Assembly (NCBI GenBank): GCA_012862575.1
Contig: BLSF01000059.1
Coordinates: forward strand, 186,001-250,000
Origin: Parietichytrium sp. I65-24A
Taxonomy: Eukaryota > Sar > Bigyra > Thraustochytrida > Thraustochytriidae
DNA: 64,000 nt
Direction of reading: 5' to 3'
A program made the position numbers and the translations under genes. The notes under the pieces were generated by a model. It did no database searches, was not told the origin of the DNA, and saw only the letters and a list, made by a program, of their open reading frames with translations. This document shows, in pieces, positions 10,012 through 20,237 of this stretch (its first letter is position 1; each line of letters begins with the position of its first letter).

Positions 10012-11686
10012 TGCTGCAGCAGCAAAGCGCCAAAAGCGTCAAACAGCCTAGTGCCCACTCGCTCGCACGCAGGACGCAGGTCAAACAAGCCAACCGGCCC
10101 CACCTGCACAACGCTGCACAGTTGCCAGTAACGTCAACGTCAACGCCCTCTGTCCCACGCAACTCTGAACGTCAAGCACAGGTCCCGGTAGCCGCCACGT
10201 GAGCAAGCTCCAGTCTAATTCGGGTCCTGCAAACTACGCAAGACAAGACACTCGCGCAATTGACTGTCAGACAGTTTCTGGAGACGCAAATGTCTATGCA
10301 GGCAGGCAACGCAGGCAGGCCGGGACCGCGACCTATAGAGCACATGTAACACATGTAGCACATGTAGCACGGGATGCGTCTACTGTAACGTGCGCCCTGC
10401 TTGCGACGCAGTGCGAGGGCGGTAGGCTTTGTGTAGCTCGCTGACGTCAGGGACTCAGATGTGATCTCTTGCGACAGCTCTGAGGTGCATAAGTTTATAA
10501 AGTTTACGCGTGTGCGAGTGTTTGTTTATGTGTTTGTGTGTTGCCTGTGTGTTCGTTGCTGCGGTGGTTAGGAAGAAAGCAAGAAGGAAAGTTGAACTTG
10601 AGCGCATTTCGTGTTGGGTTGCAGGTGTCAGAGATGGGCAGAGGGTCAGAGTGCATGTGCACGCTTTGGCTTTCTCTCTCTCTCTCTATCTCTCTTCCTC
10701 CCTTCTCTCTTTCTTTCTCTCGCTCTTTCTCTTTCTTGCTCTCCGATTGGCTGGCCGTGGCTCAGTCTGAGCTGTGAGTTTTAGAGCTTTGAGCTTTGAG
10801 CTCTTTCGCTTTTGAATGCGTTGGACCACATCGTGCTGAGAGCTATAAGCTTACCGACCAGGCTTTGCCATCGGAAGCCTGCCATGTGCCGTGTGCCATG
10901 AGAGCATATGAGGGCATATGAGGCCATATGAGAGCCATGAGAGCTTTCGTGTTCTCGACACACACCGGTCAGACTGTAAGGGCAGCGCGTGGGAAGATCG
11001 AGTGGTGCACAACGGTCCCTCTTCTCTTCTTCTCGCATGCCACAAAGAGCAATGCACGTACCAGTAATGTAAACAAGATTGGTTTGTTTGAGACTAGTTC
11101 CCCGGGACGTTGGCTTCGCATTGGCGGCGAGCGGGATTGTCGAGCGGTGAACTACAGACTTGCAAGTTGCAATAATAACTTACCGGTACTCACGTCAACA
11201 GACTGAGTCAGCTTCAAGTTGCAAACTTTGCAAAGGTTTGGTCTTTTGATTGAGATTGACTGATCGATCTGATCGACATCGATTGACCCAAGAGCGAACA
11301 GAACCCACTGCCAACTGACGGACGTCGATGGTCGCAAGTGCTTCTTTCAACAATCAACAATGGATCAATCAAATCAATGGATAAATAGAATGAAATCAAT
11401 CAACCTTGCAAAAACAAAAGGAATGGAAAAGAAATAACAACAACAAAACACAACACAACTGCTAGTACTTTGCCATCTCTCCCACAATAAACACTAGGAA
11501 CGATTTTGAAAATCTTACAACTTGAGCTTACATCAAAATCAATCAACAACACAACTGTGTCCTCGGCGCGTACCCCAGGTTGATCCTACGTCTGTTAGTC
11601 TGTTCGACCATCACTACTCGGGTCCAAGTGCACAGTTAGGCCAGTTCGGGGAACAGGACGGCACAGAGAGATCGCTCGCTCGCTCT
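10012..11686. other. Divergent intergenic region between carrier and WD40 genes
   Basis: It separates two divergently transcribed genes, so it should contain both promoters. Visible content: short repeats of acatgtagc (about 10340-10370), a pyrimidine-rich tract (about 10670-10742), three copies of a gcatatgagg-like unit (about 10903-10940) and one accggtact motif (11182-11190). No gene was supported. The frame of the WD40 gene stays open upstream to 11522, but without an ATG. Confidence 0.55.
10670..10742. repeat. Pyrimidine-rich (CT) low-complexity tract
   Basis: About 70 bases of CT and CTTT repeats on the plus strand. Similar tracts lie upstream of the KH-domain gene (about 16798-16858) and, as GA on the plus strand, upstream of the myosin and eL24 genes. 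Confidence 0.8.
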
Positions 11687-13801
11687 ATGGACATGGCGCT
11701 GGAGAGTTGGACGCTGCAAGTGCGGCGAGACTCAGCCGGGGCTAGCAGCAGACAGTTTTCGCTTCAATGGGATGCAAGCAACGGGCTGTTGTGGACAGCA
11801 TTGAGCTCTTCGGCTTTTGCGCTCAGGACTTGGAGCAGGCCAATGGGCTTGGGCGCCAGCTCCAGCTTGCTGTGCGGGCCACCGTTTTCGACCAGCATAT
11901 CGGGCGGCCACGATAAGCAAAATGTTGATGATGATGATGATGATGACGCGGAAACGAAAGATCGCGGCACAAGGCAGAGGGGGTCCAGGCCAGCTGTGTC
12001 ATTAGCGTCGCCAGCTGTGGTTAGCGGTCTCGCTGCGAGAATGGGGAGCTTGGGAATTGCATGCGCGGTCCTCGGAAACGGCACTGTTCACTTCGTGCAG
12101 GCGGAAGAAGGCAGCGTGGAAGGTGGAGAATTACAGCGGATAGAGTGTGAAATTGATGCGCCGAGCGGCGTGCTGGACGCTGCCTGGTCGCTCGACGGAC
12201 GCAGCTTGGTCCTTGCTACGCAGAATCGAATTGAGGTCTTTGATATGCGTGTAGAAAGGCCGTCGCAACAGGGTGACGCCGAAAGGCGCTGCGTTGCTAT
12301 CAAAGCCACAAAGCGCGCGGCGCTCAGCATCGAATCGCGCGAGGTGATCAGCTCAGTAATCTTTGCGCAACTGCACACAACTGGGGGCGAAACAATTCTG
12401 TGCGGACTGAGCAACGGAGACGTGCAGAAATTTGAAATTGTCGATAGCGACTTGCAGCTTTTGCAGAGCATGTTGACAGACGGAGTTTCGTATCCTCGGA
12501 TCCCGGTGTCACATATGGCCGTTCGGGGAGAGCAGACTGTGGCTTGCAGCGGAAATCAAATTCTGGTGTGGACGGAGGCCAGCAAGTGCCCTGGTTCACC
12601 GCCCACTCGATTGACGATCGGCAGCAACGTTGCCGGGATCGACTGGAGCGGCACGGACGTTCTTATCGCTTGTGGGGTAAACGGGTCAATTCACTCCTGG
12701 AACAAAGCGAACGAATCCGGTACGTTCGAGTCAGTGTCTCTGGAAGACCAGCTTAATGGAGAGGAATCTACCATATACGGCTGGCTCAAAGATGCACCGG
12801 GGGAAGGCAACTTTAGCCCCGCTTCAGGGCTCTGCGTGAGCCCCTGCGGAGGCATGGTGATGACCTTGAGGTTTGAGAATAAAAACAAGTATCCCGTGAA
12901 GAACCAGCGCGTGCGTGGCGTGTTCGCCAATCTTTACGCTGTGCCCGTCAAAAGATCACTGACGGATATGATTCAGTCCGTTGTTGGCCGTGGAGAGCCT
13001 TACGCCATGCACTCTATAGCGTGGTCGGTGGTGAGGTTCAAATCTCTACAGGAGGAATGTGCTCGGCTCGTGTGGTCGCTGGAGATGCCGCCTTCCATCG
13101 CACGCATGGAAGCAGATGCGTCAAATTACGCGTTTAGTCGCGGTGTAGTTGCACTCGCGCTCTTAATAAGCTCCACAGTCGCAGACGCAACCAGCAGGCA
13201 GCGCGAGCACTTGTGCTCAAACCTAGTCAAGGCCGTCCGGGAGCCAATTCTTGGTGATTATTTACGCGCTGCTCAGTGCAGATGGATTATCATGTTGATC
13301 GAGCGCTCCCTTTCATGGACGGAGTCGAACCCGGGCCGGGATATCTCGCCGTACCTCCTCGCTGCTGCAGATCTGGCATGCGCTCTGCATCAGGAAGGAG
13401 ATTTGAAAGGCATGTTCCAAGACAAAGACTCTGATTTGGTGAGACAAGTGTATTCGAAACTTGGAACGAACGAGGACGTGGAGCGGTTTGAGAAAGCTCT
13501 TGCTGCCCGCGCAATTAAGGTGACTTTTCCCGCGCGCGACCCAGCAAGAGGTGCGATTCCTCCTGTGCAATACGACCGCGAAAACCTCGGAATGACGCAA
13601 ACAGAGTTTCCGAACGAGATCCGAGATGTGCGAACGCTAGAAATTATTCTGAATAATAAAACCCTGTGTTGCGCAGGGTGCGGGGCTTGTACAGCTTTCA
13701 GTCCACCGCCATTCCTCCCAGAAGTGCCCAATTCATCTTGCGTGTTGTGCGGCCTGCCGCTGATTGCGGATGGACCTTTGGCGATACATCTGCTCTCTTA
13801 G
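11687..13801 (+). CDS. WD40-repeat protein with C-terminal Cys pairs, possibly TFIIIC subunit-like
   Basis: The product is 704 residues from the first in-frame ATG (11687). The first 400 residues contain WD40-like blades, for example GVLDAAWSLDGRSLVLATQN, TILCGLSNGDVQKFEIVD, VACSGNQILVWTE and LIACGVNGSIHSWNKA, interrupted by an Asp-rich insert encoded by a GAT repeat near 11925-11946. The middle is helical. The end carries two Cys pairs (CAGC near residue 664 and CVLC near 684) that look like a small zinc-binding module. A propeller followed by helices and a terminal zinc module recalls GTF3C4/TFIIIC90 of RNA polymerase III transcription, but the similarity is architectural and I could not confirm it. 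WD40 protein is solid; TFIIIC is tentative. Confidence 0.7.
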   Translation: MDMALESWTLQVRRDSAGASSRQFSLQWDASNGLLWTALSSSAFALRTWSRPMGLGASSSLLCGPPFSTSISGGHDKQNVDDDDDDDAETKDRGTRQRGSRPAVSLASPAVVSGLAARMGSLGIACAVLGNGTVHFVQAEEGSVEGGELQRIECEIDAPSGVLDAAWSLDGRSLVLATQNRIEVFDMRVERPSQQGDAERRCVAIKATKRAALSIESREVISSVIFAQLHTTGGETILCGLSNGDVQKFEIVDSDLQLLQSMLTDGVSYPRIPVSHMAVRGEQTVACSGNQILVWTEASKCPGSPPTRLTIGSNVAGIDWSGTDVLIACGVNGSIHSWNKANESGTFESVSLEDQLNGEESTIYGWLKDAPGEGNFSPASGLCVSPCGGMVMTLRFENKNKYPVKNQRVRGVFANLYAVPVKRSLTDMIQSVVGRGEPYAMHSIAWSVVRFKSLQEECARLVWSLEMPPSIARMEADASNYAFSRGVVALALLISSTVADATSRQREHLCSNLVKAVREPILGDYLRAAQCRWIIMLIERSLSWTESNPGRDISPYLLAAADLACALHQEGDLKGMFQDKDSDLVRQVYSKLGTNEDVERFEKALAARAIKVTFPARDPARGAIPPVQYDRENLGMTQTEFPNEIRDVRTLEIILNNKTLCCAGCGACTAFSPPPFLPEVPNSSCVLCGLPLIADGPLAIHLLS

Positions 13802-14457
13802 AAATATTGGTCTTTGTGCATTGTAAATTACATACGTTAGGAATAAATGACTTTGGTTGAATTGTGTCGTGGACGTTGACAGCGAATCAATCGAATGATA
13901 AATCTCCTGAATTCTGTTCCTGAAGCGAAAAAATTGGAGGCAGTGGGACCTGATTTCAGTTTTTGGACTTGATTTTTCATTGAACAAGAAAGAATGAATG
14001 AAAATTGTTGTGGAGCAAAGCAGAATATTTTTTTTTCCTTCCATTGGTAATTTTTATTGATAGGTTTTTTTTGTTCGGTTTTGCAGCACCATAACTTTTC
14101 CTGCAAAACACGTCTTTTCTTGATTATTGGTGTTGTGTATTTTTTTGTTCCTTTTTGTGAAAAGAAAGAGATTTAAAAAATCTCCAGTGACTCGCTCTCC
14201 GAGTACACAGCAAGCAAGAGACAATGCAAACTAGGGAAGAGATGATCTGATCTGATCGCTTCGATACTTGGCTTGTCCAATTAACTTTTTCCTATGTCGC
14301 TTGCAACTCGCAGGACAGCACGAAACCAAAACCCCACAGCCGAGAGGACCGATCAGGGAGTTAAGTCCTTGATTCTCCCCATAGCACGTGGGCGATGATT
14401 TCATTCACTCACTCCCGCTGGTTGCCCCCGACTACAACAGCAACACACACACACACA
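13802..14457. other. Convergent 3' spacer
   Basis: AT-rich DNA lies between two converging genes. An AATAAA at 13842-13847, 41 bases after the WD40 stop codon, is a plausible poly(A) signal for that gene. T-rich runs (about 14025-14160) and a short CA run just before the KH-gene stop codon are present. No gene was seen. Confidence 0.6.
13842..13847 (+). promoter_or_regulatory. Putative poly(A) signal AATAAA of the WD40 gene
   Basis: Canonical hexamer at a plausible distance behind the stop codon at 13801. Inferred from sequence only. Confidence 0.45.
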
Positions 14458-16533
14458 TTACCATCCGTTGGAGGCGCCAGCAGCATTTCCCCATGCGCCC
14501 TCAGTGGAGGTGGAGGAAACTGGCCACTCGCGGTCCAAGACAGGGACGTCCCAGCCGGAGTAGGCACCGTCGTCGGTGGTAGCAGCGTGGCCGTTCTGAG
14601 CAGCAACCTTAGCGAGTTCCTCTTCCTGCTTCTTGGAGCGTTCTAACATCTCCTGGTGCTTGCTGATGGCTTCCTCGATTTCTTTCTGGGCAGCATCAGC
14701 ACCTTCCTTAGGACCGGTCACAAAGCACTGGGTTCCATTCTTGACAATGACAGAGACGCCATGCTCCTTCTCGAGGCGAGCGATGTTGGAGCCGCTGGAG
14801 CCGATGATCTTGCCGGTAGCACCTCCAAGGTCGGCAGAGTGCTGAATCTGGCCAGAAGGAACTGGTGGTGGTCCGAGCTCCTCGTTGATCTTGGCCTGCA
14901 CCATCTGACGGGCCTTGGCGACCTGCTGCTTGGTGCCGGTGATGGTGACAGCGGTGTCAGCGACCTCGACGCGGGCATTGGTAGTGTCACGGATGTTCAT
15001 GATGTACGAGCCCTTCTCTCCGATGATGGCGCGGGCCAGGTTGGGGGAGCTGAGGCCCACCTTCTCCTGGTGAGAGTTGTCCGCGATGAGCTTGTTAATA
15101 GTTGCCACGCACTTGCTGACCTGCTCCTTGCTGCCGCTGACGGTGACCGTGGAGGTGGCGATCGAGTGCACCACGTTGATTCGTGCGCCGGTGTCTGCCT
15201 GCAGCTTGTTGACGGTGGCGCCGCTCTTGCCGATGATGAGGCGGCCGTGGTCGATGTGCACGGTGAGTGGCTCCACCGCCTCAGGGGGCGGTCCGCGGTG
15301 CTCCTTGTACAACGCGATGAGTTCCTTGGCCTTGGCCACCTGGCTAGGCTCCCCGGTGATGGTGCAGTAGCCGCTCTCGCCGTCCAGTTCAATGGTGGCG
15401 CCCGAGTCGGTCTGCAGGCGGCGGATGTTCTCCCCGCCCTTGCCCAGGATGGCAGCGCGGTCCTTGTCCTCGAGCGGGATGGTGGTCACGTTCGTGCTGT
15501 TGAGAATCTCCTCGATCATGGCCCTCGCGCGCTCCACGGCCTCGCTCTGCCCGCTGATGGTGCACAGTGTGGCGCCGCGCTCCAGGTCCAATCGAGCGCC
15601 GGACTTGTCCTGGATGCTCCTGATGGTCTCTCCGCCTTGGCCGAACACCAGGCCGCGCTTGGCGCCCAGCTCCACCTGCGCCTTGCGCTGGTCGCCGATG
15701 ATGGAGATGATCTGCGCCTTGGCGTTGTTCACCTGCTCCACGCTGCCGCTGATCACGCACTCCTTGGTGTTCTTGTCCACCTCCACCTTGGCGCCGCTGC
15801 TCTGCTGGATCGCCGTGATGCGCGAGCCGCCGGGTCCGATGATAAGAGGCGCAAAGTCGCCGATCTCCAGAGTCACGTTCGCCTTGGATCCTTCCACGCT
15901 CACCGTCACGTCGTCCTGGTTGGGCGCCACCAGCGGCTGCTTCTTCTTCTTACGGGACACGGTCTCCCATTCGCCGCCGTCAGATTCATCATCCTCTGCT
16001 GCCGCCGCTGCTGCTGCTGCTGCCGCTGCTGCTGCTGCTGCTACCGCATCGTCCTGGGACTTGCTAGCCTTCTTCTTCTTCTTGCTGCCAGCCTTCTGCT
16101 CCTCCTGCACCGGAGCTGCAGGAGCTGCAGGAACAGGCTGTTCCTCGGCGGTCTTGTTCTTGTTCTTTTTGTTCTTCTTCTTGTTCTTCTTGCCGCCGGC
16201 TGGCTCCGCAGGCGCCACTGCGGTCACCACTTTGGCCGCCTGCACTGGCTCCTCCTTGGTCTCTTCCTTGATCTTGTCATTGTTGTTGATGTCATTGTTG
16301 TTGTTGTCCTGCTGCGGCTTGGCCTTGGTCTTGTTTTTGTTCTTTTTGTTCTTCTTCTTGCCGGCCGAGTTGGAGCCCTGCTGTGGGGCGCTGTCCGCGG
16401 AGGTGTCCGCGGGGACTGCCTTGCTGGCGTCCTCGGGGGACTTGCCGAGGAACTTGGCGCCTAGCATCATCACTAGCCCGCCCAAGGCCACGGCGGCCAT
16501 CACGGACGCCGGCGCTTGCGCAGAGTGGTCCAT
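14458..16533 (-). CDS. Membrane-anchored protein with six KH domains (vigilin-like)
   Basis: The product is 691 residues from the ATG at 16533. A hydrophobic segment at about residues 11-30 (SVMAAVALGGLVMMLGAKFL) looks like an N-terminal signal anchor. Next come a Lys/Asn-rich linker (KKKNKKNKNK blocks) and a polyalanine run encoded near 15999-16043. Six KH domains follow at about residues 220-620, each with a GxxG loop: GPGG, GQGG, GKGG, GKSG, GEKG and GSSG. All six loops keep both glycines, so RNA binding is likely throughout. Vigilin/Scp160 proteins bind mRNA at the endoplasmic reticulum but are soluble with about 14 KH domains. Here a shorter KH array appears fused to its own anchor, which would tether RNA to a membrane. 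Whether that is ER or outer mitochondrial membrane cannot be told. The gene converges on the WD40 gene. Confidence 0.88.
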   Translation of the reverse strand: MDHSAQAPASVMAAVALGGLVMMLGAKFLGKSPEDASKAVPADTSADSAPQQGSNSAGKKKNKKNKNKTKAKPQQDNNNNDINNNDKIKEETKEEPVQAAKVVTAVAPAEPAGGKKNKKKNKKNKNKTAEEQPVPAAPAAPVQEEQKAGSKKKKKASKSQDDAVAAAAAAAAAAAAAAAEDDESDGGEWETVSRKKKKQPLVAPNQDDVTVSVEGSKANVTLEIGDFAPLIIGPGGSRITAIQQSSGAKVEVDKNTKECVISGSVEQVNNAKAQIISIIGDQRKAQVELGAKRGLVFGQGGETIRSIQDKSGARLDLERGATLCTISGQSEAVERARAMIEEILNSTNVTTIPLEDKDRAAILGKGGENIRRLQTDSGATIELDGESGYCTITGEPSQVAKAKELIALYKEHRGPPPEAVEPLTVHIDHGRLIIGKSGATVNKLQADTGARINVVHSIATSTVTVSGSKEQVSKCVATINKLIADNSHQEKVGLSSPNLARAIIGEKGSYIMNIRDTTNARVEVADTAVTITGTKQQVAKARQMVQAKINEELGPPPVPSGQIQHSADLGGATGKIIGSSGSNIARLEKEHGVSVIVKNGTQCFVTGPKEGADAAQKEIEEAISKHQEMLERSKKQEEELAKVAAQNGHAATTDDGAYSGWDVPVLDREWPVSSTSTEGAWGNAAGASNGW

Positions 16534-16664
16534 CGCGTCGTTCCTGTTCCTGTTCCTGTTCCGCGGCTGTTCCGCGACTGTTCCGTGCTCTGGAAATAGG
16601 GGTCCTCGCCGAGCACTCACTCAAGCACTCACAAGGGATCAGAGATCGGTTGATTGGAGGGATT

Positions 16665-16733
16665 GGATGGATGGATGGATGGATGATGGATTGGACGCGA
16701 CTGCTTTTGCTACTGCTACTGCTACTGCTACTG
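16665..16733. repeat. GGAT and CTACTG microsatellites upstream of the KH gene
   Basis: A GGAT run is followed closely by about five copies of a ctactg-like hexamer. Both lie within 200 bases of the KH-gene start codon and are probably in its promoter or 5' UTR. Confidence 0.85.
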
Positions 16734-17227
16734 ATGCGAGTAGGTAGGAGCTGGGGTACGCGGTGAGACGAGGACACCTGCCTTGTGTACGCGGACCTCT
16801 TTTTTCCTTCCTTTCCTTCCTTCCTTCTCTCTCTCTGTCTCTGTCTCTCTCTCTCTGTAGAGACTCTCTCTTTGCATACTTTCTGTTTGGGTCTTCGGTC
16901 CTAGCCGCTCGCTTACTCTCACCGGTAGAACCACGCCTGAGTTGGCTCGAAGCTAGGGTTCGGCTAAGAGCACTAGAGCTGCGAGGCTTAAGGGGCGAAT
17001 AGGGAGATGGGTAGGAGGGGAAGGATGTGCCAGGTCAGTGTAAGAGCGGCGGGAGAGGTGGTAGCTGGGTATTAGAGTATATGGTGAGAGGTGGAGAGGA
17101 TATGGGAGGCGGGGTTTAAAATGCGAGGAGGGGGTAAGTGGGACTAGTACATCCCTTGTTTGATTGTCATCGAGGTTGGGTTGTTTGTTGTTGTCTCATT
17201 GCACAGCTTGTCTTTGTCGGAGCCGAC

Positions 17228-17268
17228 GATTGATTGACTGATTGACTGATTGATTGATTGATTGATCG
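17228..17268. repeat. GATT microsatellite
   Basis: Tandem GATT with a few single-base variants (gact). Confidence 0.85.
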
Positions 17269-17969
17269 ATGGTATCCAAAGAGACAAAAGAGACGTGTGA
17301 TCTGGAATGACAGTCGTTCAATCAAATTTTTGCAACTAACTTTATTCCTTTCACACAAGCCAGCCTCAATCGCGAACGCCTTTCGGTGTGCAACGCAGCT
17401 ACTACTCTGCTGTGCTACGTACAGATAGCCATTTGGATAGGAGTGCTACTGTGAGTACCGTACCCAGTTCCGGTACTCTGACTTTTTCTGTGTTGTAATA
17501 ATGTAATTCGAGGGAATGCTACTGTTTATGATAGTTATGGATTAGGCTGTGAAGCTGGCTTGAGAAGGACAACAATGAGACAGATCACCATAAGAGTAGC
17601 TATGCGCGGCTTAAGCAGCTTTCGTCTCAGCCGCAGATACACCCTTTCTAGGGAGACTCATATCTCCACGCTTAAGACTGCCCTTGCAGGTCACCACCGT
17701 GACTAACCGTGACGCATATGGACCCAACGTGACGTAAATATTTCGAATGAGCCTGTAGACGTACATAACGATGCCTCCGTCGTTGCCAACGTGGCAATCC
17801 GGCTGGCTAAGAGACCTTATATGAACCTAACTCGTGCGGACAAGTGTGAGGAGGGGGAGCCCTAACCTAAGGAATAAAGAACGGATTCCCATACTCTTCA
17901 AAGCAGCAGTGTGATCTGCGATGTTGGTTCGTGTGTGATAAATGGAGAAACTGGTTGACGGACAAGGAG

Positions 17970-18112
17970 AAACAAACAAACAAACAAACAAACAAACAAA
18001 CAAACAAACAAACAAACAAACAAACAAACAAACAAACAAACAAACAAACAAACAAACAAACAAACAAACAAACAAACAAACAAACAAACAAACAAACAAA
18101 CAAACAAACAAA
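17970..18112. repeat. Perfect AAAC/GTTT tetranucleotide array, about 143 bp
   Basis: About 36 uninterrupted AAAC units on the plus strand. It begins about 40 bases beyond the stop codon of the minus-strand gene at 18153, so in that gene's sense it is a GTTT run in the presumed 3' UTR. Reading through it in any frame gives repetitive peptides (FVCL or NKQT) that should not be taken as protein. A shorter GTTT run lies behind the eL24 gene in the same sense orientation. Confidence 0.97.
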
Positions 18113-18152
18113 GAATTCAGATTTACTATTTGTTGTTCAAAAGTCAGTACAT

Positions 18153-20237
18153 TCATTGTGCGTTCGCCCGCATGCAAGTCCAAAAGTCCTGGCTTAGGAC
18201 GAAAAACCTGTCGGGCTGAGACGGGTGCGATTGGAGCTGCAAAGGACCACATTGCTCCGTCCGAGTATACCCGACAAAGCCGCTTTCTTGGAACGCTCGA
18301 ACCACGCCATTTGCATCGACAGTCACGACCAGATCCGGACTCTGCAAAGGCATCACGCTCACGATGGGCCCCGCGATCCCGGCGAGCTGTTCTTGATCGC
18401 ACAATAACGCTGCTCTTTTGGACATTGAGGGATGCAAAAGTGCAATCTGGCCATCATCACACCCCACTATGATCCGACCAGTTCCGTCGACACAAACCGA
18501 CAGCGGTGTTCCATCCAAACCCCCTATGTAGGCAAACTTCGCCCCGTTCTGCATGGACAGCACCTCCTCAACAAACCCGTCTTCTGCTATGAACGGATCG
18601 TCTTGGATACTCTGGCGGCTACTCACGCTGTTCATTGTGGCCACCTCGCGATTTAGCTTGTGCTTGTGCCTAGCCTTCTTCCGCTCATCGATGTAGTCGA
18701 TCCAGGCCCTACAAGATGTTGAGAATCTTGCGTACTTTGGTCCTTCCTTCTCCGTGTCATTCAACTTGGCTTGCGCGTACTCGATGCCCGAGTCGCGCGG
18801 TGCAAGCAAGAGCACCAAATCACCAGTTGAGGTACCAACCACAAAATCAGTCTTGTTGCCGTCTAGAGGGGCGATGCATGTCCAGAGCCTCTTCTCCGGC
18901 TGCGATTTCCCATTGTCCGTGGACTGCGATGTGGACGCCAAGATGCGGCTGCTTGACTGCGAGTTACTGGAAGATTGGCTCTTGAAGCTTTCCATATTTT
19001 TTCTGGTTCCCATGTTGCGCACTTGCGGCTTTCCTAGCGAAAGGGACTCCAGTAAATTATTCACATTACAGCTCCATAAGTTTTTCAGACCGATATCAAA
19101 CGCGCGTACCATTCCTTGATTTACAAGGATGATGGAATTTAGGCCAGGAGAGTACTCGCAGCTGGCGATCCCCGGGCTCGTGATCGGCCGTTCCACAACG
19201 ATGTTGGCGTCCTCGAGCCACCTCAGCCCCTCGCAGTCTAGGTCTACCTTTTGTTTCCTCACAGCTTCGGATGGATTACTCTGAAAGAGGCGCTTAAGCT
19301 CCCGAAACTGCAACATGTCCTGCTCGGAAACTAGCCCGTTCGCTCTCACCTCAGGCTCTCGCGAGACCTTGGCGACTAAAATTGCACCCCTTCCTGTGCG
19401 GGTTGCCGAAAATACCGCTATCCACTCTGTCGAATTTGCGGCCTTCTTTCTGCCCGACCCTTTGCCCGATGATGCCTTGGTATTCGCAGACGACAGCGCT
19501 TCGCGTTTGTTGTTGCTCTTTGGACCGCCAGTGGCTTCAGCCAACTCGCGATCTTTCTTGTCGGCTTCAAACATATCCTTGAGCTCCTGTGGGACCTGAC
19601 CGCCAAGATCCAGGCACAGGCAGCAGGCCACAACGGCATGTGGATCGTCTGGGGTCACCTCCCGTACTGACTCCGTATAGTCAACCAGAGTTGGAGCCCA
19701 CCACCCTGGTTGATTGGTGGCACGAGACTGTGTTTCGGATGATTGGTTGTTCCCAAAGCTACCTTCCTTTGACGCAATTTGAAGCGGCTGAGTTCCATAC
19801 TTCCAGACGCCCATCATGCCGTGGCTCCCAACGCAAATTAACGACTCGATTGCCGGCCTCCAGGACCACAATAAACAATTCCCAAAAGGAACGAACGCCC
19901 TTTGCTCCACTTTAGGGCCGCTCGCTTTCACTAGCTTGAGCTGCTGAAACTCTTTTCTAATGCGCTCGACAGCTCTGCCTAGCTCGGCCTTTCTCACTTT
20001 TTTCTCTTTTGCGGCCTCCTTCTTCTCCAGCTCCTCGAATCTTTGTTTCTTCTCCAGCTCCTCCTTCACCCTCTGCTGCAGCATTTGAGCATTATATTGC
20101 ACTTGCCATTCCAGCGCCTTGTCTTTGGATGAAATTTTGCTTTGCAGGGTCTCCACGCGCTCCATGAGGGCCTCCGCCTGTCCGCGGACCCTGTCGAGCC
20201 CGCGCTTTCCTGCGCCTTGTGATTTATGAGCGTCCAT
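18153..20237 (-). CDS. Coiled-coil plus beta-propeller-like protein, function unknown
   Basis: The product is 694 residues from the ATG at 20237. The open frame continues 62 codons upstream, but those lack an ATG. Residues about 10-105 are charged and helical with Lys/Glu heptads (coiled coil). The rest alternates strand-like segments and loops typical of WD40/propeller proteins, for example LICVGSHGMMGVWKYG, FVVGTSTGDLVLLLAPRD, GRIIVGCDDGQIALLHP and LVVTVDANGVVRAFQESG. A Ser/Lys-rich linker with a GSGRKK stretch interrupts the propeller. I do not recognise the family. Ciliary, trafficking or RNA-processing WD proteins all show this arrangement, so no role is assigned. The 3' flank carries the long AAAC array. 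Confidence 0.75.
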   Translation of the reverse strand: MDAHKSQGAGKRGLDRVRGQAEALMERVETLQSKISSKDKALEWQVQYNAQMLQQRVKEELEKKQRFEELEKKEAAKEKKVRKAELGRAVERIRKEFQQLKLVKASGPKVEQRAFVPFGNCLLWSWRPAIESLICVGSHGMMGVWKYGTQPLQIASKEGSFGNNQSSETQSRATNQPGWWAPTLVDYTESVREVTPDDPHAVVACCLCLDLGGQVPQELKDMFEADKKDRELAEATGGPKSNNKREALSSANTKASSGKGSGRKKAANSTEWIAVFSATRTGRGAILVAKVSREPEVRANGLVSEQDMLQFRELKRLFQSNPSEAVRKQKVDLDCEGLRWLEDANIVVERPITSPGIASCEYSPGLNSIILVNQGMVRAFDIGLKNLWSCNVNNLLESLSLGKPQVRNMGTRKNMESFKSQSSSNSQSSSRILASTSQSTDNGKSQPEKRLWTCIAPLDGNKTDFVVGTSTGDLVLLLAPRDSGIEYAQAKLNDTEKEGPKYARFSTSCRAWIDYIDERKKARHKHKLNREVATMNSVSSRQSIQDDPFIAEDGFVEEVLSMQNGAKFAYIGGLDGTPLSVCVDGTGRIIVGCDDGQIALLHPSMSKRAALLCDQEQLAGIAGPIVSVMPLQSPDLVVTVDANGVVRAFQESGFVGYTRTEQCGPLQLQSHPSQPDRFFVLSQDFWTCMRANAQ

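Larger units (their letters stand above)
16534..18152. other. Intergenic spacer rich in microsatellites
   Basis: This is the 5' flank of the KH gene and the 3' flank of the coiled-coil/propeller gene. It contains GGAT repeats (about 16665-16695), CTACTG repeats (about 16703-16733), a CT tract (about 16798-16858), GATT repeats (17228-17268), GTACC/CCGGTAC motifs near 17455-17476, and the perfect AAAC array at 17970-18112. No coding region was supported. Confidence 0.6.

Noticed and set aside
14656-16747. Long open frames (602 and 451 codons) antisense to the KH-domain gene
   Set aside because: Low-complexity shadows of a GC-rich coding strand. The minus-strand frame has six clear KH domains, while the antisense frames have none.
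17827-18472. Reading frames made of FVCL or NKQT repeats across the AAAC array
   Set aside because: They exist only because a four-base repeat is open in several frames; they overlap no domain and lie in a presumed 3' UTR.
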